A stretch of DNA of 35,732 nucleotides from Allocoprobacillus merdigallinarum (GCA_019117525.1 DWZO01000032.1:1-35732), one strand, 5' to 3'; counted from the first letter of the stretch, positions 1-7,893 are shown. Numbers and translations: made by a program. Notes: a model not told the origin generated them from the letters alone.

Positions 1-34
1 ATATCTGGTTACGTTTTTGCATGCAGAAAAATAG

Positions 35-60
35 AGTAATGCTGGTGCATTACTTTTTAT
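35..60 (+). terminator. Intrinsic terminator of a gene left of the window
   Basis: The arms AGTAATGC (35-42) and GCATTACT (47-54) form an 8-bp stem with a TGGT loop, followed by a T-rich run. It points rightward, so a plus-strand gene should end within the first 40 bases. Two frames close there (TAG at 32-34, TAA at 37-39), and the visible tail is too short to say which is real. The two terminators (this one and the one for gap) face each other across a gene-free stretch of about 70 bases. Confidence 0.75.
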
Positions 61-125
61 TTTGCTCATTGTTAATATTTGCTTTAAGCATTTATCAACC
101 AAACGAAACCAAATTCCTATAATAT

Positions 126-158
126 AAAAAAATCTTGGGAATACAATGTACTCCCAAG
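126..158 (-). terminator. Intrinsic terminator of gap
   Basis: On the minus strand CTTGGGA (158-152) pairs with TCCCAAG (140-134), the stem is extended inside by GTAC/GTA pairing, and it is followed by a run of seven T. It begins 12 bases after the gap stop codon and ends that transcript. Confidence 0.9.
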
Positions 159-169
159 AAGTTTCTAAA

Positions 170-1186
170 TTATTTAGTTAATTCAGCGAAATATTTAATA
201 GTTCTAACCATGTTAGAAGTATAAGAATTTTCGTTGTCATACCAAGCAACAGTTTGAACTTCAGTAGTTCCGTTATCTAATGCTTTAACCATAGTTTGAG
301 TTGCATCAAATAATGAACCATAAGTCATTCCAATAATATCTGAAGATACTAATTGTTCTTCAGTGTATCCAAATGATGGAGTTACAGCTGCTTTCATAGC
401 TTCGTTAACTTGTTCTACAGTAACTTCACCTTCAACAACTGAAGTTAAGATAGTTGTAGATCCAGTAGGAACTGGTACACGTTGAGCAGAACCGATTAAT
501 TTTCCATTTAATTCAGGGATAACTAAACCGATAGCTTTTGCAGCTCCAGTTGAGTTAGGCACGATATTAACTGCAGCAGCACGTGCTCTTCTTAAGTCAC
601 CTTTTCTATGAGGTCCATCTAATACCATTTGGTCACCAGTATAAGCATGTACTGTTAACATGATACCAGATTTGATTGGTGCTAATTTGTTTAATGCGTT
701 AGCCATAGGTGCTAAACAGTTAGTTGTACAAGATGCAGCTGAAATAATTGTATCATCAGCAGTTAATGTTCCTTCGTTTACACCAAATACAACAGTTGGT
801 AAATCATTTCCAGCTGGTGCAGAAATAACAACTTTTTTAGCTCCTGCATCAATATGAGCTTGAGATTTAGCTTTAGAAGTATAGAAACCTGTACATTCTA
901 ATACTACATCTACTCCTAATTCTCCCCAAGGTAATTTAGAAGCATCTGCTTCTTTGTAGATTTCGATTTCTTTTCCATCTACTACGATTGAAGATTCTTT
1001 AGCTTCTACTGTATCAGCTAAAGCATATTTACCTTGAGCTGAATCATATTTTAATAAGTGTGCTAACATTTTAGGATCTGTTAAGTCGTTGATTGCAACA
1101 ACTTCATATCCTTCAGCTCCAAACATTTGTCTAAATGCTAGACGTCCGATACGTCCAAAACCGTTAATTGCTACTTTTACTGCCAT
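170..1186 (-). CDS. gap: Glyceraldehyde-3-phosphate dehydrogenase (type I)
   Basis: This is the cytosolic glycolytic enzyme that oxidises glyceraldehyde 3-phosphate to 1,3-bisphosphoglycerate with NAD+ and phosphate. The protein is 338 aa, the normal length. The Rossmann motif NGFGRIGR lies at residues 8-15, Asp34 in the AIND stretch favours NAD over NADP, the catalytic Cys153 lies in ASCTTNC and the partner His180 in TVHAYTGD. The start is fixed by AAGGAGGATG about eight bases upstream. It is a single-gene unit with its own strong promoter (TTGATT/TATAAT) and a terminator just behind it, as expected for an abundant enzyme. No other glycolytic gene is adjacent. Confidence 0.98.
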   Translation of the reverse strand: MAVKVAINGFGRIGRLAFRQMFGAEGYEVVAINDLTDPKMLAHLLKYDSAQGKYALADTVEAKESSIVVDGKEIEIYKEADASKLPWGELGVDVVLECTGFYTSKAKSQAHIDAGAKKVVISAPAGNDLPTVVFGVNEGTLTADDTIISAASCTTNCLAPMANALNKLAPIKSGIMLTVHAYTGDQMVLDGPHRKGDLRRARAAAVNIVPNSTGAAKAIGLVIPELNGKLIGSAQRVPVPTGSTTILTSVVEGEVTVEQVNEAMKAAVTPSFGYTEEQLVSSDIIGMTYGSLFDATQTMVKALDNGTTEVQTVAWYDNENSYTSNMVRTIKYFAELTK

Positions 1187-1223
1187 TTTTATGACATCCT
1201 CCTTACTAATAATTTATGTCTAT

Positions 1224-1252
1224 ATTATAGTCCACAAACCCAAAGAAATCAA
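1224..1252 (-). promoter_or_regulatory. Promoter of gap
   Basis: On the minus strand a TTGATT -35 box (1252-1247) and a perfect TATAAT -10 box (1229-1224) are separated by exactly 17 bases. The start codon is 38 bases downstream of the -10 box, leaving room for the AAGGAGG site. Confidence 0.85.
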
Positions 1253-1310
1253 TAAAAGTTGTGCGCTTTATATAATTTTTTTCACAAGAATGAAAATCTT
1301 TTCTCGTTTT

Positions 1311-1388
1311 TTAACTTCGCTTAACTCAATATTAACGCAAGAAAAAATCAATTTTCTATGAATAATCCAACACAAATTTCTCTATAAT
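1311..1388 (+). promoter_or_regulatory. clpP promoter region with three TTAAC repeats
   Basis: A perfect TATAAT (1383-1388) sits 20 bases before the clpP start. No good -35 box is found 16-18 bases upstream of it. Upstream there are three TTAAC pentamers beginning at 1311, 1321 and 1332, that is 10 and 11 bases apart, one helical turn each. I see no CtsR heptad repeat or CIRCE element, the usual clpP control sites in Firmicutes. Binding of an activator to the repeats is inference. Confidence 0.45.
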
Positions 1389-1407
1389 GAATTATGGAGG
1401 TACACTT

Positions 1408-2004
1408 ATGCATTTTATACCCACTGTGATATTAAAAAAGAATTCTAAAGAATATGCTTATGATATTTTCTCAAGATTATTAGAAGATCGCATTATTATG
1501 CTCTGTGGTGAAATTAATGATGAGATGGCAAGCTCCATTGTCAGTCAGCTTCTCTATCTTGAATCATTGGACAGTCAGGCTGATATTGATATGTATATTC
1601 ATTCTCCAGGTGGCAGTGTTTCCGCTGGTTTGGCTATCTTCGATACGATGAATTTTGTAAAATGTGATGTCTCAACCATCAGTATTGGTCTTTCAGCCAG
1701 TATGGGTGCTTTTTTATTAGCTGCTGGCAAAAAAGGAAAACGCTATGCATTAGAAAATAGTGAAATTATGATTCATCAGCCTCTAGGTGGAGCACAAGGT
1801 CAAGCCAGTGATATCGAGATTTCTACCCGTCATATATTAAAACAAAAAGAAAAGCTCAATCGCTTATTAGCTCAAATGACCAATCAACCCTTGCGTCGTA
1901 TTAAAAAAGATACTGATCGTGACTATTTTATGAATGCCTATGATGCATTAGATTATGGATTAATTGATGAAGTATTAAAAAACAATCAAGGTGAAACACT
2001 TTGA
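1408..2004 (+). CDS. clpP: ATP-dependent Clp protease proteolytic subunit
   Basis: ClpP forms the tetradecameric serine-protease chamber that degrades proteins unfolded by Clp ATPases in the cytosol. With the start at 1408 the protein is 198 aa, and the catalytic triad falls at the family's usual positions: Ser98 in SASMG, His123 in IMIHQPLGG and Asp172 in DRDYF. An in-frame ATG 21 bases upstream exists, but the GGAGG site (1396-1400) lies between the two, so the downstream ATG is the start. The sequence diverges somewhat from the main housekeeping ClpP (GLSASMG instead of the common GMAASMG), so it could be a second paralogue; no clpX or other chaperone gene is adjacent. Its 3' end overlaps the last codons of the convergent minus-strand gene by 19 bases. 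Confidence 0.95.
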   Translation: MHFIPTVILKKNSKEYAYDIFSRLLEDRIIMLCGEINDEMASSIVSQLLYLESLDSQADIDMYIHSPGGSVSAGLAIFDTMNFVKCDVSTISIGLSASMGAFLLAAGKKGKRYALENSEIMIHQPLGGAQGQASDIEISTRHILKQKEKLNRLLAQMTNQPLRRIKKDTDRDYFMNAYDALDYGLIDEVLKNNQGETL

Positions 2005-2014
2005 TTGTTTTTTA
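1979..2014. terminator. Shared bidirectional terminator inside two converging genes
   Basis: AAACAATCAA (from about 1980) pairs with TTGATTGTTT across a GGTGAAACAC region, giving a stem flanked by A-run and T-run, so it can work on both strands. It lies within the last codons of clpP and within the last codons of the convergent unknown gene. Confidence 0.85.
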
Positions 2015-2405
2015 GTATAACTTGTAATTGTCCATCTTCTAGATTTAAACTTTCAATAGGTAAATCAATCTCATATTGAATCTGGTTATCTTTCCAAATG
2101 AAATGTGAGTCTTGTAAAAAAGACTTCAGAAAACTCATAATAGGAAACTGTAAAAATAAATATTCAACCTTGCCTTGAATATTTTCAAATACAAAGTGCT
2201 GATTTTCATATTTCAAATTGAACTCACACAAAACATCAACATGATATTGATTATACAAAACAACTGATGTCAACAAGAGATGATCTTCTTTTATTTTCAA
2301 ATTCATTTCCTGTAAAACAACATCATACTTTTTTAAAACTGACTGTAAAATAAAGGATAATCCTATTTTCATTTCTGCTTCATTTAAAATCACTATATCA
2401 CCCAT
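1986..2405 (-). CDS. Hypothetical protein, last gene of the asparaginase operon
   Basis: I do not recognise this 139-aa protein. It has no signal peptide or clear membrane segment. It alternates short charged and hydrophobic stretches, compatible with a small beta-rich cytosolic domain. It follows the P-loop kinase gene by 29 bases in the same direction and so is probably the last member of that operon. The start is uncertain: the ATG at 2405 has no Shine-Dalgarno, while a GTG at 2393 follows GGGTGAT by three bases, the extended ribosome-site pattern used elsewhere in this window; the ATG at 2372 is a third option. The 3' end overlaps clpP. Confidence 0.6.
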   Translation of the reverse strand: MGDIVILNEAEMKIGLSFILQSVLKKYDVVLQEMNLKIKEDHLLLTSVVLYNQYHVDVLCEFNLKYENQHFVFENIQGKVEYLFLQFPIMSFLKSFLQDSHFIWKDNQIQYEIDLPIESLNLEDGQLQVILKNNQSVSP

Positions 2406-2434
2406 ATATTATATGTATAGCGTGATCAAATATG

Positions 2435-2980
2435 TCATCGTTCTAAAACAGGATACTTTTCAAAAATATCAAAAGCATCAAAATATTGATTTTCCATCGG
2501 AATCCAGCGATGAATAAACTGATCTATTTTTTCGGGATTTCTTTTGAATAAACGTTCTTTTTGCGTAAGTGGCGAAATCTTTAAAACAATTCCATGCGTA
2601 TAATAACGTTGTAAAGAAGGATGTAATGCATAGCTACCCTCAATAATGTTAAAGGGTGAATACGGTATTTCCTGAACTGTTTGAAATGACATCGTCTGAC
2701 AGTCAAAAGGCTGATAAAAAACAGATTGTTGTAAAGATAAAGGTTTTAAGACCGTTTCTAAAAAGCGTTCATAATGCACATTACCACCAGGTTGCTGTAA
2801 CCTTTGTGGTGTACGCATTTCTAATGGCAAAAAGAAATCATCCATATGAAAAACATGCGCATGCCATTTTTCTTGTAAACTTTGAGCTAAAGTTGTTTTA
2901 CCACTGCCACTCATCCCATCAATAGCAAGTAAAAATGATGATTGCTTAGATAAATCATCCATCAGTTCATCCATTCTCAT
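2435..2980 (-). CDS. Uridine kinase-like P-loop NTPase
   Basis: The 181-aa protein has a Walker A motif, DGMSGSGKTTLA, at residues 20-31, followed by HMDDFFLP near 45-52. That is the arrangement of the uridine kinase/phosphoribulokinase family, where the Asp pair binds substrate and magnesium. The later segment NIIEGSYALHP matches the family's second conserved region. The likely reaction is phosphorylation of a nucleoside or similar small hydroxyl compound, but the true substrate cannot be read from sequence, and the protein is shorter than a typical Udk of about 210 aa. The ATG abuts the TAA of the upstream transporter gene, and its AAGGAG site lies in that gene's last codons, which suggests translational coupling. 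Confidence 0.85.
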   Translation of the reverse strand: MRMDELMDDLSKQSSFLLAIDGMSGSGKTTLAQSLQEKWHAHVFHMDDFFLPLEMRTPQRLQQPGGNVHYERFLETVLKPLSLQQSVFYQPFDCQTMSFQTVQEIPYSPFNIIEGSYALHPSLQRYYTHGIVLKISPLTQKERLFKRNPEKIDQFIHRWIPMENQYFDAFDIFEKYPVLER

Positions 2981-3856
2981 TTAAGATTCTCCTTCTTGAT
3001 TTTGACTTTTCACTAAGATAAAAGTCGATAATAAAACAAGTATACATCCTATTACTTTCAATAATGTTAATCCTTCATTCAACCATAAAACACCAACAAC
3101 AATACTTGTGATAGGCTCTAAAGTTGATAAAATAGCTGTTAAAGATGCCCCTAAACAATAAATACCTTTTTGTAGTAAAACAACACCAATTAAAGATGTC
3201 AGCACAGCCACAACAGCTGATAAAATATATGCTTCTATTGGCATGATATGGATACGTCCAAGTACCATGGCTAAAATCAATATCACGATCGTATTCATAA
3301 CGACCAGATAAAAATTAAAAACATAGGGACTCATATAACGAATCGAAGAATGATCCATACCCACCATATAATAAGCAAAGAAAACACCTGATAAAATCGC
3401 TAATAAAGCGCCTAATAAAGAAGATGCAGATGAATCCATAAAACAGAAAATACCTAGGATGGCTAAAACAAGACATAAAATCTGTTGCTTGTTGAGTTTT
3501 TGCTGATAAAACAAAAAATTCATACAGCATACAAACAATGGATATAAAAAGTGTAGAACCGTTGCACTTCCTACTCCTATATATTCATAAGATGAATACA
3601 ATAAGACAATTGTCAATGTATTTCCAAAAAAGCCTACTTTGAAAACATCTAAAAGCTGCTGACGATTCAATCGTAATGATTTTCCCTGATAAAGAACAAT
3701 AAATAAAAATAACGGCAAGACAAATAAATGCCTTAAAAAAGCCAATTGTATACCATTATTCCCCATTGCATATGTCATTTTCCCAATAGCTGGTGTTACT
3801 CCAAAAAGAATAGTGGCAATCATTGTAAAAATAATACCTTTGCGTTTAGTATTCAT
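2981..3856 (-). CDS. DMT superfamily (EamA-type) exporter
   Basis: This 291-aa membrane protein has about ten hydrophobic segments, arranged as two EamA repeats of five helices. The second repeat begins near SLLGALLAILSG. EamA proteins usually export metabolites or amino acids. The substrate here is unknown; its place directly behind an asparaginase suggests, as inference only, an amino-acid-related compound. The start chosen is the ATG at 3856, because AAGGAG lies eight bases before it. A longer reading beginning ten codons earlier lacks a site and would run further into asparaginase. Even so, it overlaps the asparaginase end by 11 bases, a sign of coupled translation. Confidence 0.9.
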   Translation of the reverse strand: MNTKRKGIIFTMIATILFGVTPAIGKMTYAMGNNGIQLAFLRHLFVLPLFLFIVLYQGKSLRLNRQQLLDVFKVGFFGNTLTIVLLYSSYEYIGVGSATVLHFLYPLFVCCMNFLFYQQKLNKQQILCLVLAILGIFCFMDSSASSLLGALLAILSGVFFAYYMVGMDHSSIRYMSPYVFNFYLVVMNTIVILILAMVLGRIHIMPIEAYILSAVVAVLTSLIGVVLLQKGIYCLGASLTAILSTLEPITSIVVGVLWLNEGLTLLKVIGCILVLLSTFILVKSQNQEGES

Positions 3857-4826
3857 TAAAAAACTCCTTAATTCTTTGACGATCATGTGTATATGTTAAT
3901 GCCAACATTAATAAAACTCTGGCTTTTTGTGGTGTTAAAGTATTTCCTGGTATACAACAATGATGAGGATCAAACACTTCATCATCAAAAACAATACCTT
4001 GTGACACTCTTGAACAACGGACAAAAATAATGCCCTGTTTTGATAAATCTTCAATCGCATGTAACCAGTCCTGACTATAATTCCCACTTCCTGATCCTGT
4101 TAATATAATTCCTTGATGATTTAAAGCTAAAGAATAGAGAATTTCATGACTCGCACCCGCATAAAAATAAGCAATTCCTACTGCTGGTAAGTCATTATAA
4201 TTTTGGCTAGAAAAAAGAGATTGAAGAGTATGTTTTTTAAATGTTTTTGAAAAGAAATGAACTTCATGGTCTTGCATATAACCCAAACATCCAAATGCCT
4301 TTTGTTCAAAAGCATCTACCTTAAAATTATTGACTTTTTGGATATCTCTACCCGAATATATCGTACTCGAAAAAAGCCCCATGACACCCTGATTATAGGC
4401 TTCATCATTAGCTGCCAGACAAACAGCCTGATATAAATTATAAGGCCCATCAGCACTGGTTGCTGTGGCAGGACGCATAGCCCCTGTCACAACAACTGGT
4501 TTAGATGTATGTAATGTCAAATTCAAAAAATAAGCCGTTTCATCTAAAGTATCTGTTCCATGAGTCACCACAATACCATCAATATCATCACGTTCAACCA
4601 GTTCATTAATCTGACGTGACAACATAATCCATCTTTGTGGTGTCATCTCATTACTATCTACATTCATTAATTGATATTCTTTAATATGTGCAACTTGATT
4701 TAACATAGGAATAGATTCAATAATTTCATTAACATCCATTTCTCCTGCATGGTAGGCTACAGCTTTTCCTATCTGTCCTCTCCCAGCAATCGTTCCACCA
4801 GTTGCGACAATTGCAATTGTTTTCAT
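3846..4826 (-). CDS. L-asparaginase
   Basis: The enzyme hydrolyses L-asparagine to aspartate and ammonia. The 326-aa protein carries both family signatures: ATGGTIAG at residues 8-15 with the nucleophilic Thr12, and VVTHGTDTLDE with the Thr-Asp pair, plus the VTGAMRP segment that holds the catalytic Lys-site neighbourhood. It resembles the type II branch in sequence but has no signal peptide, so it should act in the cytosol. The ATG at 4826 is preferred: the promoter's -10 box at 4848-4853 would leave almost no leader for the in-frame GTG at 4838, and GGGTGAGAGA precedes the ATG. It is first in an operon with the exporter, P-loop kinase and unknown protein. Confidence 0.95.
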   Translation of the reverse strand: MKTIAIVATGGTIAGRGQIGKAVAYHAGEMDVNEIIESIPMLNQVAHIKEYQLMNVDSNEMTPQRWIMLSRQINELVERDDIDGIVVTHGTDTLDETAYFLNLTLHTSKPVVVTGAMRPATATSADGPYNLYQAVCLAANDEAYNQGVMGLFSSTIYSGRDIQKVNNFKVDAFEQKAFGCLGYMQDHEVHFFSKTFKKHTLQSLFSSQNYNDLPAVGIAYFYAGASHEILYSLALNHQGIILTGSGSGNYSQDWLHAIEDLSKQGIIFVRCSRVSQGIVFDDEVFDPHHCCIPGNTLTPQKARVLLMLALTYTHDRQRIKEFFNEY

Positions 4827-4847
4827 ATATTCTCTCACCCACAGGAC

Positions 4848-4876
4848 ATTCTATCATTTTATGATTGATGAAACAA
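4848..4876 (-). promoter_or_regulatory. Promoter of the asparaginase operon
   Basis: On the minus strand TTGTTT (4876-4871) and TAGAAT (4853-4848) are 17 bases apart. The -35 box abuts the T-run of the terminator of the preceding small gene, so the operons are packed end to end. Confidence 0.65.
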
Positions 4877-4899
4877 TAAAAAAACCACCTGTTTGGTGG
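4877..4899 (-). terminator. Intrinsic terminator of the 88-aa gene
   Basis: Read on the minus strand, CCACC and GGTGG pair around an AAACA loop and are followed by seven T. The stem starts right after the TAG stop codon. Confidence 0.85.
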
Positions 4900-5166
4900 C
4901 TATTCTATCTCTTGAAGTAAATAATTCTCATCTAAAAGTGGTTTAAAATTCAAACAAGTTTCACGACTTGTTTTTTGAGATATTTCTGACAATAAGATAG
5001 GTGTATACTCATCATTTAAGACTGTGTGAGGATTATCTTGAATGAGATGTAAAATAATCTTTAAATCTCCATCTCCAATTACAATATCATGACGATGACA
5101 AAGATTCTGTAAAATCTTTAAAGTCATCTGTTGTAGACGATGGTTCAAGCGATAAAAATTCATCAT
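4900..5166 (-). CDS. Small hypothetical protein divergent from the TetR regulator
   Basis: The 88-aa product (MMNFYRLNHRLQQ...) is not one I recognise. It has no membrane segment or signal peptide. The first 60 residues look helical and basic to neutral, and the C-terminal part is acidic. It is supported as a gene by a strong GGAGG site seven bases before the ATG, a good promoter (TTGTAT/TATAAT, 17-base gap) and a terminator directly after its stop. Its promoter overlaps the 5244-5266 dyad, so the divergently encoded TetR-type regulator may control it too. It could be a small adaptor or regulator; nothing shows which. Confidence 0.7.
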   Translation of the reverse strand: MMNFYRLNHRLQQMTLKILQNLCHRHDIVIGDGDLKIILHLIQDNPHTVLNDEYTPILLSEISQKTSRETCLNFKPLLDENYLLQEIE

Positions 5167-5226
5167 AAGCTCTCCTCCTTTTTGAGTATATTGTGAAATT
5201 CTTATATACTTTTCTTATTTAAATAT

Positions 5227-5255
5227 ATTATAATAGATTTAAAATATGTATACAA
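5227..5255 (-). promoter_or_regulatory. Promoter of the 88-aa gene
   Basis: On the minus strand TTGTAT (5255-5250) and TATAAT (5232-5227) are separated by 17 bases. The -35 box lies within the 5244-5266 dyad. A TATAAT on the plus strand (5229-5234) overlaps it and could belong to a divergent promoter, but I see no good plus-strand -35 box. Confidence 0.75.
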
Positions 5256-5266
5256 TGTACACATAT
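5244..5266. promoter_or_regulatory. Dyad 1, candidate TetR operator
   Basis: ATATGTATACA and TGTACACATAT form an imperfect palindrome of 11-base arms around one central base, with one mismatch. TetR-family operators are typically palindromes of this size. It covers the -35 box of the divergent small gene. Confidence 0.6.
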
Positions 5267-5278
5267 TCATGATTTATA

Positions 5279-5315
5279 CAATATTAGACACATTGGTTCA
5301 AACTGTCCAATATTG
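5279..5315. promoter_or_regulatory. Dyad 2 upstream of the TetR gene
   Basis: The arms CAATATTAGACA (5279-5290) and TGTCCAATATTG (5304-5315) are inverted repeats with one mismatch, separated by 13 bases. The right arm ends just before the GAAGGAGGGG ribosome site. It may be an operator for autoregulation, or a leader hairpin that would mask the ribosome site. The sequence cannot separate these. Confidence 0.55.
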
Positions 5316-5330
5316 AAGGAGGGGATTTGA

Positions 5331-5870
5331 ATGAGAACTGAATATCGTAACGCAACACGTTCAAAATCATTAATAAAAAAAGCTTTTATTGATCTTTTAA
5401 AAGAAAAACCTGCCAGCAAAGTGACAGTCACTGATATTATTCACAAAGCCAATATTAGTCGTGGGACATTCTATGCCCATTATTTAGATACAAAGGATTT
5501 ACTAGAGAGTTTTCAGCGTGAATTCATTGAACAGATTTTATATTTTACACGTAAAAATCATAAGCTGACATTAGTTGAACAGCTCAATACATTATTAATG
5601 AAAATTTTAGATATTTTAAAGAATGACTATGAAACATACTGTATTTTATCTAATCAGGATTTTACATTTGAATTTTATAATGAAATGAGAGATGCAATGA
5701 TTCAAGAATTACAACAGGAGTTTTCTCTTTCTCCAGAAACCAAAAGAAGACTTCATATATTCATTGGTGGCTTTATGATATTATTAAGAGAATGGCTTCA
5801 AAATGAAAATTTTGAATCTATGGAAGAATATGCCCATACAATGTCTGATCTCATTCTTCATAATTTATAG
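5331..5870 (+). CDS. TetR/AcrR-family transcriptional regulator
   Basis: The 179-aa protein has an N-terminal TetR helix-turn-helix at about residues 10-55 (SLIKKAFIDLLKEK, then VTVTDIIHKANISRGTFYAHY, the second part containing the recognition helix). A helical ligand and dimer domain follows, resembling the TetR_C_7/DhaS-like C-terminal type. Such proteins are usually repressors that release DNA on binding a small molecule. The start has a strong GGAGGGG site. It is followed by a MATE exporter after eight bases, so it most likely controls that exporter and itself through the two dyads upstream. The ligand is unknown. Confidence 0.93.
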   Translation: MRTEYRNATRSKSLIKKAFIDLLKEKPASKVTVTDIIHKANISRGTFYAHYLDTKDLLESFQREFIEQILYFTRKNHKLTLVEQLNTLLMKILDILKNDYETYCILSNQDFTFEFYNEMRDAMIQELQQEFSLSPETKRRLHIFIGGFMILLREWLQNENFESMEEYAHTMSDLILHNL

Positions 5871-5878
5871 GGGTTTTT

Positions 5879-7213
5879 ATGAATAATCAGTTAACACATG
5901 GTTCTATTACCAAATCATTAATTTTCTTTGCCATACCGATGATTATTGGGAATCTTCTTCAACAGTTCTATAATGTCGCAGATACCTTCATTGTTGGACA
6001 ATTTCTTGGTTCCAATGCTTTAGCTGCTGTAGGATCCTCTTTTACTTTAATGACCTTTTTAACATCTGTTATTCTAGGGTTATGTATGGGAAGTGGAATC
6101 TTATTTTCAATGTATTATGGTGGTCAACAAATAGATAAAATGAAAACTTCTTTTTTTATTTCTTTTATTGGCATTATGATTTTTACAGTCATTCTAGAAA
6201 TATTATGTTTCATTTTTATTCATCCTATTTTACATTTTATGAATATTCCCCAAGATATCTATCAACAAAGTTATGATTACTTATTTATCATCTTTATCGG
6301 TTTCTTTTTTACTTTTCTTTATAATTATTTTGCTTCTTTATTAAGAGCATTAGGAAATTCTAAAGTGCCTCTTTATTTTCTTGCGATAGCAACCATCATC
6401 AATATTATTTTAGACGTTTATTTCATTGTCTCTTTTCATATGAGAGTCAGTGGTGCTGCCCTTGCGACAATTATTGCGCAAGCGGTGAGTGGTTTTGGTA
6501 TTATGATTTATGTTTTCATCAAACAAAAAGATTTATTACCAACACGTCAACACTGCTATTTTGATAAAGACATTATCAAAAAGATTAAAGATTATTCATT
6601 ATTAACATGCATCCAGCAGTCTGTTATGAACTTTGGTATTTTGATGATTCAGGGATTAGTCAATAGTTTTGGTGTCATCACTATGTCTGCTTTTGCGGCA
6701 GCTGTGAAGATTGACTCTTTTGCCTATATGCCTGTTCAGGATTTTGGCAATGCCTTTTCAACCTTCATCGCTCAAAATCAAGGTGCCAATCTGCCAGAAC
6801 GTATCCACAAAGGACTTAAATCAGCTATCCTGATTTCTGGTATTTTCTGTATTTTCATTTCTTTAATTGTCTATATTTTTGCACCTACACTCATGCTGAT
6901 TTTCATTCATCCTGAAGAAGTTGAAATTATTCGTCAAGGTGTTGAATACTTACAGATTGAAGGTATGTGTTATTTAGGAATTGGATGCTTATTTTTACTC
7001 TATGGCTATTATCGTGGTGTTGGAAAGCCTGGCATTTCTGTTGTTTTAACAATTGCCTCTTTAGGAACAAGAGTCGCTTTGGCTTATGCCTTCGCTCCAA
7101 TATTAGGTACTGTTGCGATATGGTGGGCTATTCCTATTGGCTGGTTCTTAGCTGATACTATTGGTATTATTTATGGTATAAAAAAAGAAAACTGGACAAA
7201 ACCAAGTAGATAA
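5879..7213 (+). CDS. MATE-family efflux transporter
   Basis: This 444-aa inner-membrane protein has the twelve hydrophobic segments and the MATE signatures. These are the N-terminal stretch ITKSLIFFAIPMIIGNLLQQ followed by the YNVADTFIVGQFLG segment, and in the second half QDFGNAFSTFIAQNQGA. MATE proteins export drugs or metabolites in exchange for H+ or Na+. It sits eight bases behind the TetR gene, with an AGGGG site. The pair is a common regulator-exporter arrangement, and expression is likely induced by a compound sensed by the TetR protein. The 3' end is inside its own terminator. Confidence 0.95.
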   Translation: MNNQLTHGSITKSLIFFAIPMIIGNLLQQFYNVADTFIVGQFLGSNALAAVGSSFTLMTFLTSVILGLCMGSGILFSMYYGGQQIDKMKTSFFISFIGIMIFTVILEILCFIFIHPILHFMNIPQDIYQQSYDYLFIIFIGFFFTFLYNYFASLLRALGNSKVPLYFLAIATIINIILDVYFIVSFHMRVSGAALATIIAQAVSGFGIMIYVFIKQKDLLPTRQHCYFDKDIIKKIKDYSLLTCIQQSVMNFGILMIQGLVNSFGVITMSAFAAAVKIDSFAYMPVQDFGNAFSTFIAQNQGANLPERIHKGLKSAILISGIFCIFISLIVYIFAPTLMLIFIHPEEVEIIRQGVEYLQIEGMCYLGIGCLFLLYGYYRGVGKPGISVVLTIASLGTRVALAYAFAPILGTVAIWWAIPIGWFLADTIGIIYGIKKENWTKPSR

Positions 7214-7237
7214 GATCAAATACTTATCTACTTTTTT
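7205..7237 (+). terminator. Terminator of the tetR-MATE operon
   Basis: AGTAGATAAG (7205-7214) and CTTATCTACT (7223-7232) make a perfect 10-bp stem with an 8-base loop, then six T. The stop codon TAA (7211-7213) is inside the left arm. Confidence 0.92.
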
Positions 7238-7289
7238 GAAATAAATATTCCATAAAACAATTCTATTTATCTGATGATTTAACAAAAAA

Positions 7290-7321
7290 TTTACAATTTT
7301 CATCAAAGAATAGTATATAAT
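7290..7321 (+). promoter_or_regulatory. Probable promoter of lemA
   Basis: TATAAT at 7316-7321 lies 22 bases before the lemA start. TTTACA at 7290-7295 is the best -35 candidate, but its 20-base spacing is long, so the -35 assignment is weak. Confidence 0.5.
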
Positions 7322-7343
7322 GTTGTTATAGGAGGAAAGGATT

Positions 7344-7892
7344 ATGATATTAATAATAGTAGGTATTCTCATTGTTGTTTTGGTATTATATGTGATTGTC
7401 TCATATAATGCCTTAGTGAGAGAAAAAAATAAAGTGAAAACAAATTGGGCACAAATTGATGTTGTCTTAAAAAGACGTGCTGATTTGATTCCTAATTTAG
7501 TTGAAACTGTCAAAGGTTATGCCAAACATGAAAAGGAAACTTTGGATAGTGTCATGCAAGCCAGAAACACATATATGAACGCTTCTATTCCAAGTGAACA
7601 AATGGAAGCAGCGGGAGAATTGACACAGGCCTTAAATAAGATTATGGCAATTAGTGAAGCTTATCCTGATTTAAAGGCGAACACAAACTTTGTCAGTTTA
7701 CAAAACGAATTGACACAAACTGAAGATAAAATCAGTTTTGCTAGACAATTCTATAATGATTCCGTTTATAGTTATACAAATAAGTTAGAGATGTTCCCTT
7801 CTAGCATAATTGCCAGTCTATTTCATTTTGAAAGATTTGATTACTTTGAAATCAATGAAAATGATAAAGAGATTCCTGAGGTGAAATTTTAA
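7344..7892 (+). CDS. lemA: LemA family protein
   Basis: The 182-aa protein has one N-terminal membrane segment (residues 1-22) followed by a long antiparallel helical domain. It carries the LemA hallmark YNALVREKNKVKTNWAQID and RRADLIPNLVETVKGYAKHE, the most conserved part of the family. LemA proteins are small membrane-anchored, mostly extracytoplasmic helical proteins of unknown biochemical role. The length is usual. The start has GGAGGAAAGG upstream. It lies one base before the DUF2207 gene, and this pairing recurs widely in bacteria, which suggests that the two products act together at the membrane. Confidence 0.94.
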   Translation: MILIIVGILIVVLVLYVIVSYNALVREKNKVKTNWAQIDVVLKRRADLIPNLVETVKGYAKHEKETLDSVMQARNTYMNASIPSEQMEAAGELTQALNKIMAISEAYPDLKANTNFVSLQNELTQTEDKISFARQFYNDSVYSYTNKLEMFPSSIIASLFHFERFDYFEINENDKEIPEVKF

Positions 7893-7893
7893 T

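Noticed and set aside
1..39. Naming the gene that ends at the left edge
   Set aside because: Only about a dozen codons are present and two frames close within eight bases; no identification is possible.
1089..1361. 90-aa plus-strand frame over the gap start and promoter
   Set aside because: It lies antisense to gap and then crosses its promoter; no ribosome site and no family match.
1240..1400. CtsR or CIRCE site before clpP
   Set aside because: Neither the tandem heptad GGTCAAA repeat nor the CIRCE inverted repeat is present.
7148..7513. 121-aa minus-strand open frame
   Set aside because: It runs antisense across the MATE terminator, the lemA promoter and the lemA start, has no ribosome site and no recognisable domain.
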